A stretch of DNA of 64,000 bases, taken from Halorubrum sp. DM2 (GTDB lineage: Archaea > Halobacteriota > Halobacteria > Halobacteriales > Haloferacaceae). The translations under genes and the position numbers were made by a program. Shown here in pieces: positions 33,478 through 42,411 of this stretch. A model generated the notes under the pieces. That model searched no databases. It was not told the origin of the DNA and was given only the letters and a program-made list of their open reading frames with translations. The number at the start of each line of letters is the position of its first letter. Position 1 is the stretch's first letter. Location: contig NZ_LR594487.1 of NCBI RefSeq assembly GCF_901686465.1, positions 3,361,773 to 3,425,772 of the forward strand. Reading direction: 5' to 3'.

Positions 33478-36204
33478 TCAGTCCAGTTCCTCGGTGAACA
33501 GATGACACGCCGCGGGGTGGTCGTCGTCGCTCAGCGCGGGGTCGCTCCGCTCGCAGACGCTCTCGAAGGTCTCGCGGAGGACTCGTTCGGCGCGCTCCCA
33601 GTCGTCGTCGGCCAGCGCGTCGAACGACTCCTCGACGGCGTCTCCGGCCGGTCCCGACAGCGGGCCGTCGAAGAACTCCGCTCGTATCGCCGCGTGGAAG
33701 CCGCTCCCGCCGTCGGCGGCGACGCCCCCCGGTGACTCTGCGGCGCTCGCTCGCTCCCGCATCGCCGCGAGGTCGATGTTGCGCGTCTCGACCCGCTGTC
33801 GGTAGAACATGACCTCCCGGTAGCGCTCCTGATCGATCGCGAGGTCGTCGGGCGGAATGACCGCCGGACACCGCGTGCGGAAGTGACAGCCGCTGGGGGG
33901 ATTGATCGGCGAGGGCACGTCGCCTTTGAGGAGGGTCCGGTCTTCGGTCTCGGCGAGCGGGTCCGGCTCCGGAATCGCCGACAGCAGCGCGTTCGTGTAC
34001 GGGTGTTTCGGCTCGGCGAACAGCTCGTCCGTCGCGGCTATCTCGACGATCTCACCGAGATACATCACCGCGACGCGGTCGGAGATGTGCCGCACGACCG
34101 AGAGGTCGTGAGCGATGAACAGATACGTCAGCCCGTACTCGGCCTGAAGGTCCTGCATCAGGTTGATGATCTGCGCTTGGACGGAGACGTCGAGCGCGGA
34201 CACCGGCTCGTCCGCGACGATGAAGTCAGGGTCGACGGCGAGCGCCCGGGCGATGCCGACCCGCTGCCGCTGCCCGCCGGAGAGCTCGTGCGGGTACCGA
34301 CCGTACTGACTCCGGTCGAGACCGACCTCATCGAGCAGTTCGAAGACGCGTTCGCGGCGGCGTCCCTCGGCGAGGTCGTGGATCTTCAGCGGCTCCATGA
34401 CGGTCTGCCCGACGGTCATCCGCGGGTCGAGACTCGACATTGGGTCTTGGAACACCATCTGCATGTCCTTGCGCTTCTCCCGGAGTTCGGTCTTCGAGAG
34501 GTCGCCCAAGTCCTCGCCCGCGAACACGACCGTCCCGTCGGTCGGCGGATCGAGGTGGAGGAGGGCCCGTCCGGCCGTCGACTTCCCGCAGCCGGACTCG
34601 CCGACCAGTCCGAGGGTCTCGCCGGCGTGAACGTCGAGATCGATACCGTCGACGGCGCGAACGCTCGGCGCGCTCCCGAACACTCGGCTCAAGATTCCCG
34701 TCTCCTGTTCGTAGTACTTCCGCATCCCGTCGAGCCGCACGAGCGGCTCCCCGATGTCGTGTTTTGTCGCCGATTGGACGCCGTCAGTGCCGTACTCGTT
34801 CTCGTCGAACTCCGGGAGAATACATTTCGACCGGTGGTCGACGTCCGCCCCGCCGTGCTGGAGGAACGGGATCTCTCCCGTCCGGCAGTCCGGCTGAGCC
34901 CACGGGCAGCGGTCCGCGAAGTGACACCCGTCGGGCATGTCGATGAGGTCGGGGACGTTCCCCTCGATCGGCGTGAGCCGCTCTTTCTCCTCGGTCGGAA
35001 TCGACTCCAGTAGGGTGTACGTGTACGGGTGGCTGGGGTCGTGGAATATCTCCTCGACGGGTCCCTCCTCGACGATCTCTCCCGCGTACATCACCGCGAC
35101 CCGGTCGCAGGTCTCCGCGACCACGCCGAGGTCGTGGGTGATCATCAGCACGGACATCCCGAACTCGTCTTGGAGGTCGTCGATCAGGTCGAGGATCTGC
35201 GCTTGGATCGTGACGTCGAGCGCCGTGGTGGGCTCGTCGGCGATGAGCAGGTCGGGTTGACACGCCAGCGCGATCGCGATGAGGACGCGCTGGCGCATGC
35301 CGCCGGAGAACTCGTGCGGATACTCTTCGAGCCGCGACATCGCTTCCGGGATCCCCACGTCGGTGAGGATGTCGACGACGTCGTCGATTATCGCGTCGTC
35401 GAACTCTCGACCGCCGATCTTGGGGAGGATCTCGCGGATCGCGTTGAGCCACGTGTCCCGCTTGCGCCCCCCGTACCGGTGGAGCCGGAGCGACTCCGCC
35501 ACCTGCTCACCGACGGTCACCGCCGGGTTGAGCGACGTCATCGGATCCTGAAAGATCATCCCCATCTCGCCGCCGCGGATCTTCCGCATCGCCTCCTCGG
35601 GCGCTGCGGTGAGATCGATCACGCCCTCGGAGACGGTGATCGCGTCTGCGGGCGTTCCGCCCCGGAGCTGTTCGCGGGCCTCGGCGTCGACGTAGACGAA
35701 CCCGTCGACGGCCCCCTCCAGCGCGTCCGTGAGCCCGTCGGCGATGTCCTCGCCCGAACCGTCGGACAGCCGTCCAGCGGCGGCTCTGAGCGTGTCCGCG
35801 AGCCCCGCGGGATCGCTCTGGTCCGTGAGGTCGTCGGCGATCCCCCGGAGTTTCCGTGGCGTCGAGGAGACCTCCGTCCCCTCGCGGAGGTCGGCGGCGA
35901 TCTCCCAGACGGCGTCGATCAGCGCGAACGGATACGACACCACCGCACCGTCGTGGTCGGCGGCGAGGTCGGCGGCGAGGTCGGCCGATCGGAGCGACGC
36001 TCGGCCGCCGACGACCTCGCCGGGGCTGTCCACGAGGTCCATCGCGGACAGCGCCGTGACGCTTTTGCCTGATCCAGATTCGCCGACGAGACCGACCGTC
36101 TCGCCCTCTTCGATCGTGAGGTCGACGCCGTCGACCGCTTTCACCGCGCCTCGTTTCGTCTTGAACTGCGTCCGGAGACCGGAGAGTGAAAGGAGGTCAG
36201 TCAC
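33478..36204 (-). CDS. Fused double ABC ATPase (DppD-DppF type) with an insertion in the first domain
   Basis: A 908-residue protein holding both ATPase domains of a peptide transporter. Domain one has Walker A G-E-S-G-S-G-K-S (about 40-48), Q-loop at about 219, signature S-G-G-M-R-Q-R (about 300) and Walker B L-L-I-A-D-E-P. Between Walker A and the Q-loop about 170 residues occur where about 50 are usual, so roughly 120 residues are inserted. Domain two has [15 protein letters not shown] and an intact Walker B. Both halves end in the Cys-containing oligopeptide-family tail. A further ~100-residue acidic C-terminal extension follows. The GTG at 36204 (M-T-D-L-L-S-L) fits the family and a CTATTTC box about 29 nt upstream; an ATG at 36225 is the alternative. 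Confidence 0.92.
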   Translation of the reverse strand: MTDLLSLSGLRTQFKTKRGAVKAVDGVDLTIEEGETVGLVGESGSGKSVTALSAMDLVDSPGEVVGGRASLRSADLAADLAADHDGAVVSYPFALIDAVWEIAADLREGTEVSSTPRKLRGIADDLTDQSDPAGLADTLRAAAGRLSDGSGEDIADGLTDALEGAVDGFVYVDAEAREQLRGGTPADAITVSEGVIDLTAAPEEAMRKIRGGEMGMIFQDPMTSLNPAVTVGEQVAESLRLHRYGGRKRDTWLNAIREILPKIGGREFDDAIIDDVVDILTDVGIPEAMSRLEEYPHEFSGGMRQRVLIAIALACQPDLLIADEPTTALDVTIQAQILDLIDDLQDEFGMSVLMITHDLGVVAETCDRVAVMYAGEIVEEGPVEEIFHDPSHPYTYTLLESIPTEEKERLTPIEGNVPDLIDMPDGCHFADRCPWAQPDCRTGEIPFLQHGGADVDHRSKCILPEFDENEYGTDGVQSATKHDIGEPLVRLDGMRKYYEQETGILSRVFGSAPSVRAVDGIDLDVHAGETLGLVGESGCGKSTAGRALLHLDPPTDGTVVFAGEDLGDLSKTELREKRKDMQMVFQDPMSSLDPRMTVGQTVMEPLKIHDLAEGRRRERVFELLDEVGLDRSQYGRYPHELSGGQRQRVGIARALAVDPDFIVADEPVSALDVSVQAQIINLMQDLQAEYGLTYLFIAHDLSVVRHISDRVAVMYLGEIVEIAATDELFAEPKHPYTNALLSAIPEPDPLAETEDRTLLKGDVPSPINPPSGCHFRTRCPAVIPPDDLAIDQERYREVMFYRQRVETRNIDLAAMRERASAAESPGGVAADGGSGFHAAIRAEFFDGPLSGPAGDAVEESFDALADDDWERAERVLRETFESVCERSDPALSDDDHPAACHLFTEELD

Positions 36205-36326
36205 TACACGAGAGACGTTCCGCATCGGAGAAATAGCTTGTGCCCCCTTCGCACGGTTCCCGCGGTGTCCGAGCGCCTGCCAGTAGGTGGACAACGCTTA
36301 TCTCACATGCTACCGGGCCTCAACGT

Positions 36327-36818
36327 ATGTCCGAAGATCCCGCTACAGACGCAGTTCCCGACGCCCACGCGACCGAGGGCTGGCAGGCCGTCATGGCGGA
36401 CATGGCCGCGACGGCGGACGCGTACCGCGACCGCGGCTGGACGGCCGTCGAACTACATCCGGGCGATTCCGTCCTCGTCGACTCGGCGGCTCGAACCGGT
36501 CTCGACGTCGTCGTTCCCGGTCCAGAGTACGAGGAGTTGGAAGCGATCGCCGGGGAGTCCGAGTTCACCGACGTCGAGACGTTCCGCGCCGAGGAGGGCG
36601 GACTGGTGTACCTGCTGATCGTCGAGCGGGATCCGGAGAACGAAACGGCGGTGTTAGTGCCCGCGTACTACGACCCGGGCGGCTCGGAGCCGAAGCTCGA
36701 CGCGGTCCGAGAGTCCGGCGAATTCGCCCTCTTCTGTCGCCGCCTGAGCGACGAGTACGTCCTGTTCGTTCACACCGACATCGCCCCGTTCCTGCCGGCC
36801 GGACTCGCCGACGAGTGA
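36327..36818 (+). CDS. Conserved haloarchaeal protein of unknown function
   Basis: A 163-residue acidic, soluble protein. The N-terminal half is helical (T-E-G-W-Q-A-V-M-A-D-M-A-A-T-A), and the second half is predicted alpha/beta with L-V-Y-L-L-I-V-E and V-L-F-V-H-T-D motifs. I do not recognise a catalytic site. The ATG at 36327 follows a CTTATC box by about 25 nt, supporting this start. It is divergent from the fused ATPase gene and faces the sugar permease operon, with no evident relation to transport. Confidence 0.75.
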   Translation: MSEDPATDAVPDAHATEGWQAVMADMAATADAYRDRGWTAVELHPGDSVLVDSAARTGLDVVVPGPEYEELEAIAGESEFTDVETFRAEEGGLVYLLIVERDPENETAVLVPAYYDPGGSEPKLDAVRESGEFALFCRRLSDEYVLFVHTDIAPFLPAGLADE

Positions 36819-36900
36819 TCGGAGCCGATCTCCGTCTCGCGTTCTCGTCTCGAAGGGGGAACTGCGTCGAAAACGGAAACGACGAGCGGCGGCGATCGGG

Positions 36901-37866
36901 TCAGTCCGCGACCGCGGCCACCATCCCCTGCTTGTAGTACCGCTGGAGCGTGACGAACAGGAGGATGGGGACGATCATCGTCAGCACGGAGCCGGCGGCG
37001 ACGAGTCCCCAGTCGATCTGGAGCCGACCCTTCATCAGCGGGAGCACCTGCGGCGCGAGCTGGTTCTCCCGCGAGCGCATGAACACGAGGGGAAAGAAGA
37101 AGGAGTTCCACACCCACGTGAACTGGATGACGGCCACGGAGACGAGCGCCGGGGCGGAGTACGGCAACACGATCGACTTGAAGATCTGATACCGGGACGC
37201 GCCGTCGATCCGGGCGGCCTCCTCTAACTCCTCCGGGAGTCCCAAGAGGAAGTTCCGGAGGAACATGACGACCCACCCCATTCCCCAGCCGATGTGGACG
37301 AGGATGAGCCCCATGTACGTGTCGAACAGCCCGGTCGTCCGCAGCGTGTTGTAGTTGCCCATCGCCACCAGCTCGGGCGGCGCGGCCATGACCACGATGA
37401 GCAGGAAGAACAGCCCGGTCTTCAGCGGGAAGTCGAAGCGGGCGAACGGGTACGCGACCATCGTGCCGAGCAGCGTCACGGCGAGGACGGACGGGATCGT
37501 GACGATCGCGGTGTTCCACATCGCCTGCCGCATCGGGCCGGACTGGAACGTCCACGCGCGGGCGTAGTTCTCGAAGGTGACGGTGAACGTCTCGAAGTTC
37601 CACCAGCCTTGAATGATCTGGTCGAGCGGGCGGACGGAGGCCATGAACAGCCCCACGAGCGGGACGAGCCACAGGAGCGCGACGCCGATAGCGACCACGT
37701 ACCGGAGCGCGCGCGGGCCGCGCGGGACCGACGCGCGGAGGCGCTCGATGGCGCTCCCCTCGGCGGTCGGGGCGGTCTCAGGCGGCTCGTGGTACACGCG
37801 CCCGCCGTCGGTCTTCGGCTGGCTGTCGGCGTCGGTCGAGTCGTCTGGGTTGTATGTGTCTGTCAT
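36901..37866 (-). CDS. Sugar ABC transporter permease, MalG-like
   Basis: A 321-residue permease of the carbohydrate uptake family CUT1. An N-terminal cytosolic stretch of about 50 residues precedes six membrane helices. The EAA motif E-E-A-A-R-I-D-G-A-S-R-Y-Q-I-F is complete, for docking to the ATPase. It is the last gene of the operon ATPase, MalF-like, MalG-like, starting 6 nt after the MalF-like stop. Confidence 0.93.
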   Translation of the reverse strand: MTDTYNPDDSTDADSQPKTDGGRVYHEPPETAPTAEGSAIERLRASVPRGPRALRYVVAIGVALLWLVPLVGLFMASVRPLDQIIQGWWNFETFTVTFENYARAWTFQSGPMRQAMWNTAIVTIPSVLAVTLLGTMVAYPFARFDFPLKTGLFFLLIVVMAAPPELVAMGNYNTLRTTGLFDTYMGLILVHIGWGMGWVVMFLRNFLLGLPEELEEAARIDGASRYQIFKSIVLPYSAPALVSVAVIQFTWVWNSFFFPLVFMRSRENQLAPQVLPLMKGRLQIDWGLVAAGSVLTMIVPILLFVTLQRYYKQGMVAAVAD

Positions 37867-37872
37867 TGTGGG

Positions 37873-38811
37873 TCAATCCATTGACGCGATGTACCACGCC
37901 ATCGGGAGCGCGATCACGAGTTCGATGAGGGCGACAACCATCGCCTTGCTGTACTCGATCGGCGTCGAGAACGCGGCCTGGTACACCTCCAGACCGAGCA
38001 CGGAGAACACCCCGCCCGGACCGCCGGACGGGCCGCCGGCCGCGTAGACGATGGCGAAGATCCGGATCACCCAGATCATGCTCATGATAACGACGACCGC
38101 CGTCACGGGCTTGACCAGCGGCCAGATGATGTCCTTGAACCGTCGGAACCGCCCCGCGCCGTCGACGCGGGCGGACTCCAGTAACGCGGGGTCGATCCCA
38201 GCGAGCGCGGAGCTGTACAACAGCATGCTAAAGCCCGTTTGGACCCAGACGCCGCCGAGGACGAGCGCGTAGATCGCGATCTGCGGCTCCTGAACCCAGT
38301 TCCGAACCAGCGACTCCAACCCGATCGACCGGAGCAGCCCGTTGAAGATCCCGGCCTGCGGGTCGTAGACGAACAGCAGCACCAGCCCGATCACGACCGT
38401 GGGCGTCGTGAACGCGAGGAACACCATCGAGCGCAGGATGCTCCGGCCGCGCAGGTCGGCGAAAAGCAGCGCGAGCCCGAGACCGAGGAACGTGCTCAAC
38501 GGGACGTGAACGACCATCCAGATGATGTTCTGCGGGAGCGCCCCCATCGGGTACTCGAAGGCGAGGAGGTTGCTCCAGTTGATGATCGCGTCGTCCTGGA
38601 ACGTCGCGATCCACGTCTCGAAGCCCGCGAACTGCGCGATATCGAACCCGTCCCAGGTGAAGAAGCTCCCGACGGCCGAGTACAGCATCGGGCCGACGGA
38701 GAAGACGGCGAACAGAGTGAGACCGGGGAGCATGAACACGAGGATCGCCGTGAGCTTCTCGCGGTCCACGTCGCGGTCGAGCCGGTCCTCGAGGTACGAT
38801 GCGACAGACAT
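37873..38811 (-). CDS. Sugar ABC transporter permease, MalF-like
   Basis: A 312-residue CUT1 permease with six or more membrane helices. Its EAA-like loop reads L-L-E-S-A-R-V-D-G-A-G-R-F-R-R-F-K. The ATG at 38809-38811 lies 4 nt after the ATPase stop, so the genes are translationally linked; the frame extends upstream but the extension overlaps the ATPase gene. With the MalG-like subunit it forms the membrane channel. Confidence 0.93.
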   Translation of the reverse strand: MSVASYLEDRLDRDVDREKLTAILVFMLPGLTLFAVFSVGPMLYSAVGSFFTWDGFDIAQFAGFETWIATFQDDAIINWSNLLAFEYPMGALPQNIIWMVVHVPLSTFLGLGLALLFADLRGRSILRSMVFLAFTTPTVVIGLVLLFVYDPQAGIFNGLLRSIGLESLVRNWVQEPQIAIYALVLGGVWVQTGFSMLLYSSALAGIDPALLESARVDGAGRFRRFKDIIWPLVKPVTAVVVIMSMIWVIRIFAIVYAAGGPSGGPGGVFSVLGLEVYQAAFSTPIEYSKAMVVALIELVIALPMAWYIASMD

Positions 38812-38815
38812 GGTG

Positions 38816-39880
38816 TCAGGCCACCAGTTCGCCGTTCTCGTCGTAGAGGTACGCGTCGGCCGGGTCAAAGGTTAGGTGGACGGCGTCGCCCGCCGTCGCG
38901 TCGGTGTGCGGGACCTTGACGTTGACCACGGAGCCGCCCACCTCGACGTTGACCAGCACGTACTCGCCGAGCGGTTCGACCGTCTTGACCGTCCCCGGCA
39001 GGGTCCAGTCCGTGTCGGGCGGATCGGTCGACACGTCGATGTCCTCGGGTCGGACCCCGACGGACACGGTCGACGACGACGACTCCGCCGGCGTCGGGAG
39101 GGTGTTGCCCTCGGCGAGGTGGACGGTCCCGTCGCGGTTCTCGCCCTCGAAGAGGTTCATCGGGGGCGAGCCGATGAACTTCGCGACCCACGTCGTCCGG
39201 GGCCGCTGGTACAGCTCCTCCGGCTCGGCGACCTGCCGGATCGTACCGTCGTTTAACACGACGATCTTGTCGCCCATGCTCATCGCCTCCTCCTGGTTGT
39301 GCGTGACGTACACCGTCGTGATCCCCAGCTCGTTCTGGATCCGCTTCAGCTCCGAGCGCATCTCTAAGCGGAGCTTCGCGTCGAGGTTACTGAGCGGCTC
39401 GTCGAGCAGGAACACCGACGGCTCGCGGACGATGGCCCGCGCGAGCGAGGTCCGCTGCCGCTGCCCGCCGGAGATCTCGCCCGGATCGCTTCCCATCTGG
39501 TCTTCGATGTGTAACAGCTCGGCCACCTGCGCGACGCGCTCGTCGCGCTCCTCCGGGGGGATCCCCCTCACCTTCAGCGGGTACTCGATGTTCTCCCGAA
39601 CGGTCATGTGGGGGTACAGCGCGTAGTTCTGGAACACCATCGCGACGTTCCGGTCGGCGGGGGGCATCCCGTCAACGCGGTCGTCGTCGAAGTAGATCTC
39701 CCCGTCGGAGGGGTCCTCCAGCCCCGCGATCATCCGGAGCGCGGTCGTCTTGCCGCAGCCGGACGGGCCGAGGAACACCACGAACTCCCCGTCGTCCACC
39801 TCCATGTCCAGCTTGTAGTTGGCGACCGTGTCACCCCCGTCGAAGTACTTGCTCACCGACCGCATGCTAATGCGAGTCAT
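38816..39880 (-). CDS. Sugar ABC transporter ATPase, MalK/UgpC-like
   Basis: A 354-residue ATPase. Walker A is G-P-S-G-C-G-K-T, signature S-G-G-Q-R-Q-R, and Walker B F-L-L-D-E-P-L-S-N-L-D. The C-terminal ~110 residues form the OB-fold regulatory domain typical of MalK/MsmK proteins (V-G-V-R-P-E-D-I). It is first in the permease operon. The start has GGAGGG eight bases upstream, a good ribosome-binding site that is unusual in this window, plus a TTATAATTAA box further up. It is divergent from trehalase. Confidence 0.94.
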   Translation of the reverse strand: MTRISMRSVSKYFDGGDTVANYKLDMEVDDGEFVVFLGPSGCGKTTALRMIAGLEDPSDGEIYFDDDRVDGMPPADRNVAMVFQNYALYPHMTVRENIEYPLKVRGIPPEERDERVAQVAELLHIEDQMGSDPGEISGGQRQRTSLARAIVREPSVFLLDEPLSNLDAKLRLEMRSELKRIQNELGITTVYVTHNQEEAMSMGDKIVVLNDGTIRQVAEPEELYQRPRTTWVAKFIGSPPMNLFEGENRDGTVHLAEGNTLPTPAESSSSTVSVGVRPEDIDVSTDPPDTDWTLPGTVKTVEPLGEYVLVNVEVGGSVVNVKVPHTDATAGDAVHLTFDPADAYLYDENGELVA

Positions 39881-39886
39881 CGACTA

Positions 39887-39920
39887 CCCTCCGATATTCA
39901 TTTATTACACTTATAATTAA
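39887..39920 (-). promoter_or_regulatory. Promoter and ribosome-binding site of the sugar ATPase operon
   Basis: On the minus strand an AT-rich TATA-like region (plus 39911-39920, TTATAATTAA) and a Shine-Dalgarno GGAGGG (plus CCCTCC, 39887-39892) precede the ATPase ATG. Presence of a ribosome-binding site implies a leadered transcript, unlike most genes here. Confidence 0.55.
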
Positions 39921-40021
39921 TCATGGACTACGAATAAGAGGACAGGCCTAGGTGCGTGTTCTTCGTTCTCTGTCCGGCTAATTCAATAATTACTTAGCAA
40001 TCCTTTCACTACGTGCTGGAG

Positions 40022-41545
40022 ATGAGTTCCGGTCTCTTCGACTACAGTCATTTTCCGCAGATCTCCGGCGAACTCTTTCGGACCGTCCAGCGGCGGGACC
40101 TCTTCGAGGACGACAAGCGGTTCGTCGACGCCGAACCTCGCGTCGACCCGGACCTGCTCTTCGAACGGTACCTGACGGAACGGAGCGAGCGGGACTTCGA
40201 TCTGGCGTCGTTCGTCGAGGACCACTTCAGGCTGCCCGAGCCGGTCGGGGCCGCGCCCGACCTCGCCGCGTCGCGGTCGATGGAGGACCACGTGTCCTCG
40301 CTGTGGGGGGCGCTGACGCGGACCTTCGACGCCCCCGACGCCGCGGGGTCGACGGTCGTCTCCCTCCCGAACCCGCACGTCGTGCCCGGCGGCCGCTTCC
40401 GCGAGATGTACTACTGGGACAGCTACTTCACCGCGGAGGGGTTGGCGGCGGCCGGGCGGACCGATCTGATCGACGGGATGGTCGGGAACATCGCGTCGCT
40501 TTTGGACCGCTTCGGGTTCGTCCCCCTCGGGAACCGGGCGTACTACGACAGCCGGTCGCAGGTCCCGCTGTTCTACCGCATGCTGCGGGTGCTGGAAGAG
40601 GAGGCGGGGTTCGACGCCGTCGCCCCGCACGTGGAGGCGCTCCGGACGGAACACGATTTCTGGACGAGCGGGTCCGACCGCGTCGCCGACGCCGACGGCT
40701 CCGCGGCCCACCGGCGCGTCGTCGGGCTCTCAGACGGTGCGGTCCTCAACCGGTACTGGGACGACCGCGCCCGCCCGCGACCCGAGTCCTACCACGAGGA
40801 CCGCCGCCTCGCGGATCGGGTCCCCGTCGACGACCGCCCGGATCTGTTCCGTGACGTCCGGGCCGCCTGCGAGTCCGGGTGGGACTTCAGCTCGCGGTGG
40901 CTGGCGGGCGACGACCTCACCACGATCCGGACGACCGACCTGATACCGGTCGACCTCAACGCGGTCCTCTTCGGCATGGAGTCGGCGCTCGCCGAGTGGC
41001 TCCCGCGCGTCGGACGGACCGAGGCCGGCGAGCGGTACGCCGACCTGGCCGCGGACCGCCGCGAGGCGATCAACCGGTACTGCTGGGACCCGGACGCCGG
41101 GTTCTACGTCGACTACTCGTGGGTCGACGACGACCGGTCCGACCGCCTGACGCTGGCCGCCGTCGCGCCGCTTTTCACCGGAGCCGCGACGGACGAGCGG
41201 GCGGCGGCGGTCGCCGACCGGCTCCGTCACGACTTCCTCCGGCCCGGCGGGCTGGTCACGACGCTCGAAGACACCGGCGAGCAGTGGGACGCGCCGAGCG
41301 GCTGGGCACCCCTCCACTGGATGGCGGTCACCGGCCTCCGGCGATACGGGCACGACGCCCTGGCCGACGAGATCGCCGACCGGTGGGTCGACCTCGCGCG
41401 GAGCTCCTTCGAGGAGACCGGCCGCATGGCGGAGAAGTACGACGTCCGGTCGGTCGGGGAGACGACCGATCTGGGTGAGTACGACCCCCAGTACGGGTTC
41501 GGCTGGACGAACGGCGTCGTCACGGCGCTGTCGGCGCGACGGTAG
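40022..41545 (+). CDS. Trehalase, GH37
   Basis: A 507-residue alpha,alpha-trehalase that would split trehalose into two glucose units. Both family signatures are exact: P-G-G-R-F-R-E-M-Y-Y-W-D-S-Y (residues 122-135) and Q-W-D-A-P-S-G-W-A-P (around 421-430). There is no signal peptide, so it works in the cytosol on imported sugar. The ATG at 40022 gives the family-like N-terminus; a GTG three codons upstream is possible. It is divergent from the sugar ABC operon, strongly suggesting that trehalose or a derivative is a transported substrate. Confidence 0.95.
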   Translation: MSSGLFDYSHFPQISGELFRTVQRRDLFEDDKRFVDAEPRVDPDLLFERYLTERSERDFDLASFVEDHFRLPEPVGAAPDLAASRSMEDHVSSLWGALTRTFDAPDAAGSTVVSLPNPHVVPGGRFREMYYWDSYFTAEGLAAAGRTDLIDGMVGNIASLLDRFGFVPLGNRAYYDSRSQVPLFYRMLRVLEEEAGFDAVAPHVEALRTEHDFWTSGSDRVADADGSAAHRRVVGLSDGAVLNRYWDDRARPRPESYHEDRRLADRVPVDDRPDLFRDVRAACESGWDFSSRWLAGDDLTTIRTTDLIPVDLNAVLFGMESALAEWLPRVGRTEAGERYADLAADRREAINRYCWDPDAGFYVDYSWVDDDRSDRLTLAAVAPLFTGAATDERAAAVADRLRHDFLRPGGLVTTLEDTGEQWDAPSGWAPLHWMAVTGLRRYGHDALADEIADRWVDLARSSFEETGRMAEKYDVRSVGETTDLGEYDPQYGFGWTNGVVTALSARR

Positions 41546-41551
41546 CGGTTT

Positions 41552-41640
41552 CCTCGACGCGGCGGTAGCGACCCCCTCGACACGGCGGTCGGTTCCCTCG
41601 ACGCGGCGGTCGGTTTCCTCGACGCGGCGGTAGCGACCCC
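41552..41640 (+). repeat. Degenerate 21-22-bp minisatellite, four units
   Basis: Four head-to-tail units related to CCTCGACGCGGCGGTAGCGACC occur directly after the trehalase stop. Units one and four match best; two and three have GGTCGGTT in place of GGTAGCGA. It fills most of the gap before grpE. Confidence 0.85.
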
Positions 41641-41707
41641 CCTCCACCCCCGACTCGCGGCGTCGCGCTTGTGAACGCTTATGCCCGCCGACCGACTTCG
41701 ATCGGGT

Positions 41708-42385
41708 ATGAGCGACGACGACGCCGTCGATGTCGAGACCCCCGACGACGCCGAGGGCGACGCGGAGCGAACGAACGGCACGGCGGAGGCGACCGGCGAG
41801 AAACGGAGCGACGGCTCGGCGGACGCCCCCGCCGATGCCCGGAGAGACGAGGCGGCGCTCGCCGCCGCGGTCGCCGAACACGACGACGCGCTCGCCCGCG
41901 AGGTCGCGGCGCTGGAGGCGGAGCTGTCCGAGACCCGCGGGGCGCTCCGCGAGCGCGACGAGGAGGTCGAGGAGCTGACGAGCAAGCTCGCCCGCGTGAA
42001 GGCGGACTTCAGCAACTACAAGGAGCGCGCGAAGCGGAAGCAAGCGGAGATCCGCGAGCGCGCCTCCGAGGCGCTCGTCGAGCGGCTCGCCCCCGTCCGC
42101 AACGACCTCCTGCGCGCGCTCGATCAGGAGGAGGGGAGTGACCTCCGGCCCGGCGTCGAGTCGACGCTGGAGAAGTTCGACGAGGTGCTCGCCGAGGAGG
42201 GCGTCGAGTCGATCGAGCCGGATCCGGGCGAGGCGGTCGACCCCGCGCGCCATCAGGTGATGCTCCGCGTCGACAGCGATCGCCCGGAGGGGTCGATCCA
42301 CGAGGTGTACGAGCCGGGCTACGAGATGGGCGACCGCGTGCTGAGCGAGGCGAAGGTGACCGTGAGCACCGGCGACGGGGAGTAG
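41708..42385 (+). CDS. grpE: GrpE nucleotide-exchange factor
   Basis: A 225-residue co-chaperone that releases ADP from DnaK. An acidic N-terminal region (about 1-65) precedes a long coiled coil (about 70-110) with K-A-D-F-S-N-Y-K-E-R. The C-terminal beta domain ends in G-Y-x-x-G-D-R-V-L-S-E-A-K-V-T-V, the GrpE hallmark. The ATG at 41708 is chosen because upstream sequence belongs to the minisatellite region. No dnaK or dnaJ lies nearby in this window, so the usual chaperone cluster is split or elsewhere. Confidence 0.93.
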   Translation: MSDDDAVDVETPDDAEGDAERTNGTAEATGEKRSDGSADAPADARRDEAALAAAVAEHDDALAREVAALEAELSETRGALRERDEEVEELTSKLARVKADFSNYKERAKRKQAEIRERASEALVERLAPVRNDLLRALDQEEGSDLRPGVESTLEKFDEVLAEEGVESIEPDPGEAVDPARHQVMLRVDSDRPEGSIHEVYEPGYEMGDRVLSEAKVTVSTGDGE

Positions 42386-42411
42386 GCGCGACGCGTCGCG
42401 AGGACTGCTTT

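Noticed and set aside
39988-39996. Shared AATTACTT octamer upstream of sulfatase/binding protein and of trehalase as a TrmB site
   Set aside because: AT-rich promoter DNA gives such matches by chance, and I could not find the TACT-spacer-AGTA type motif known for a halobacterial TrmB.
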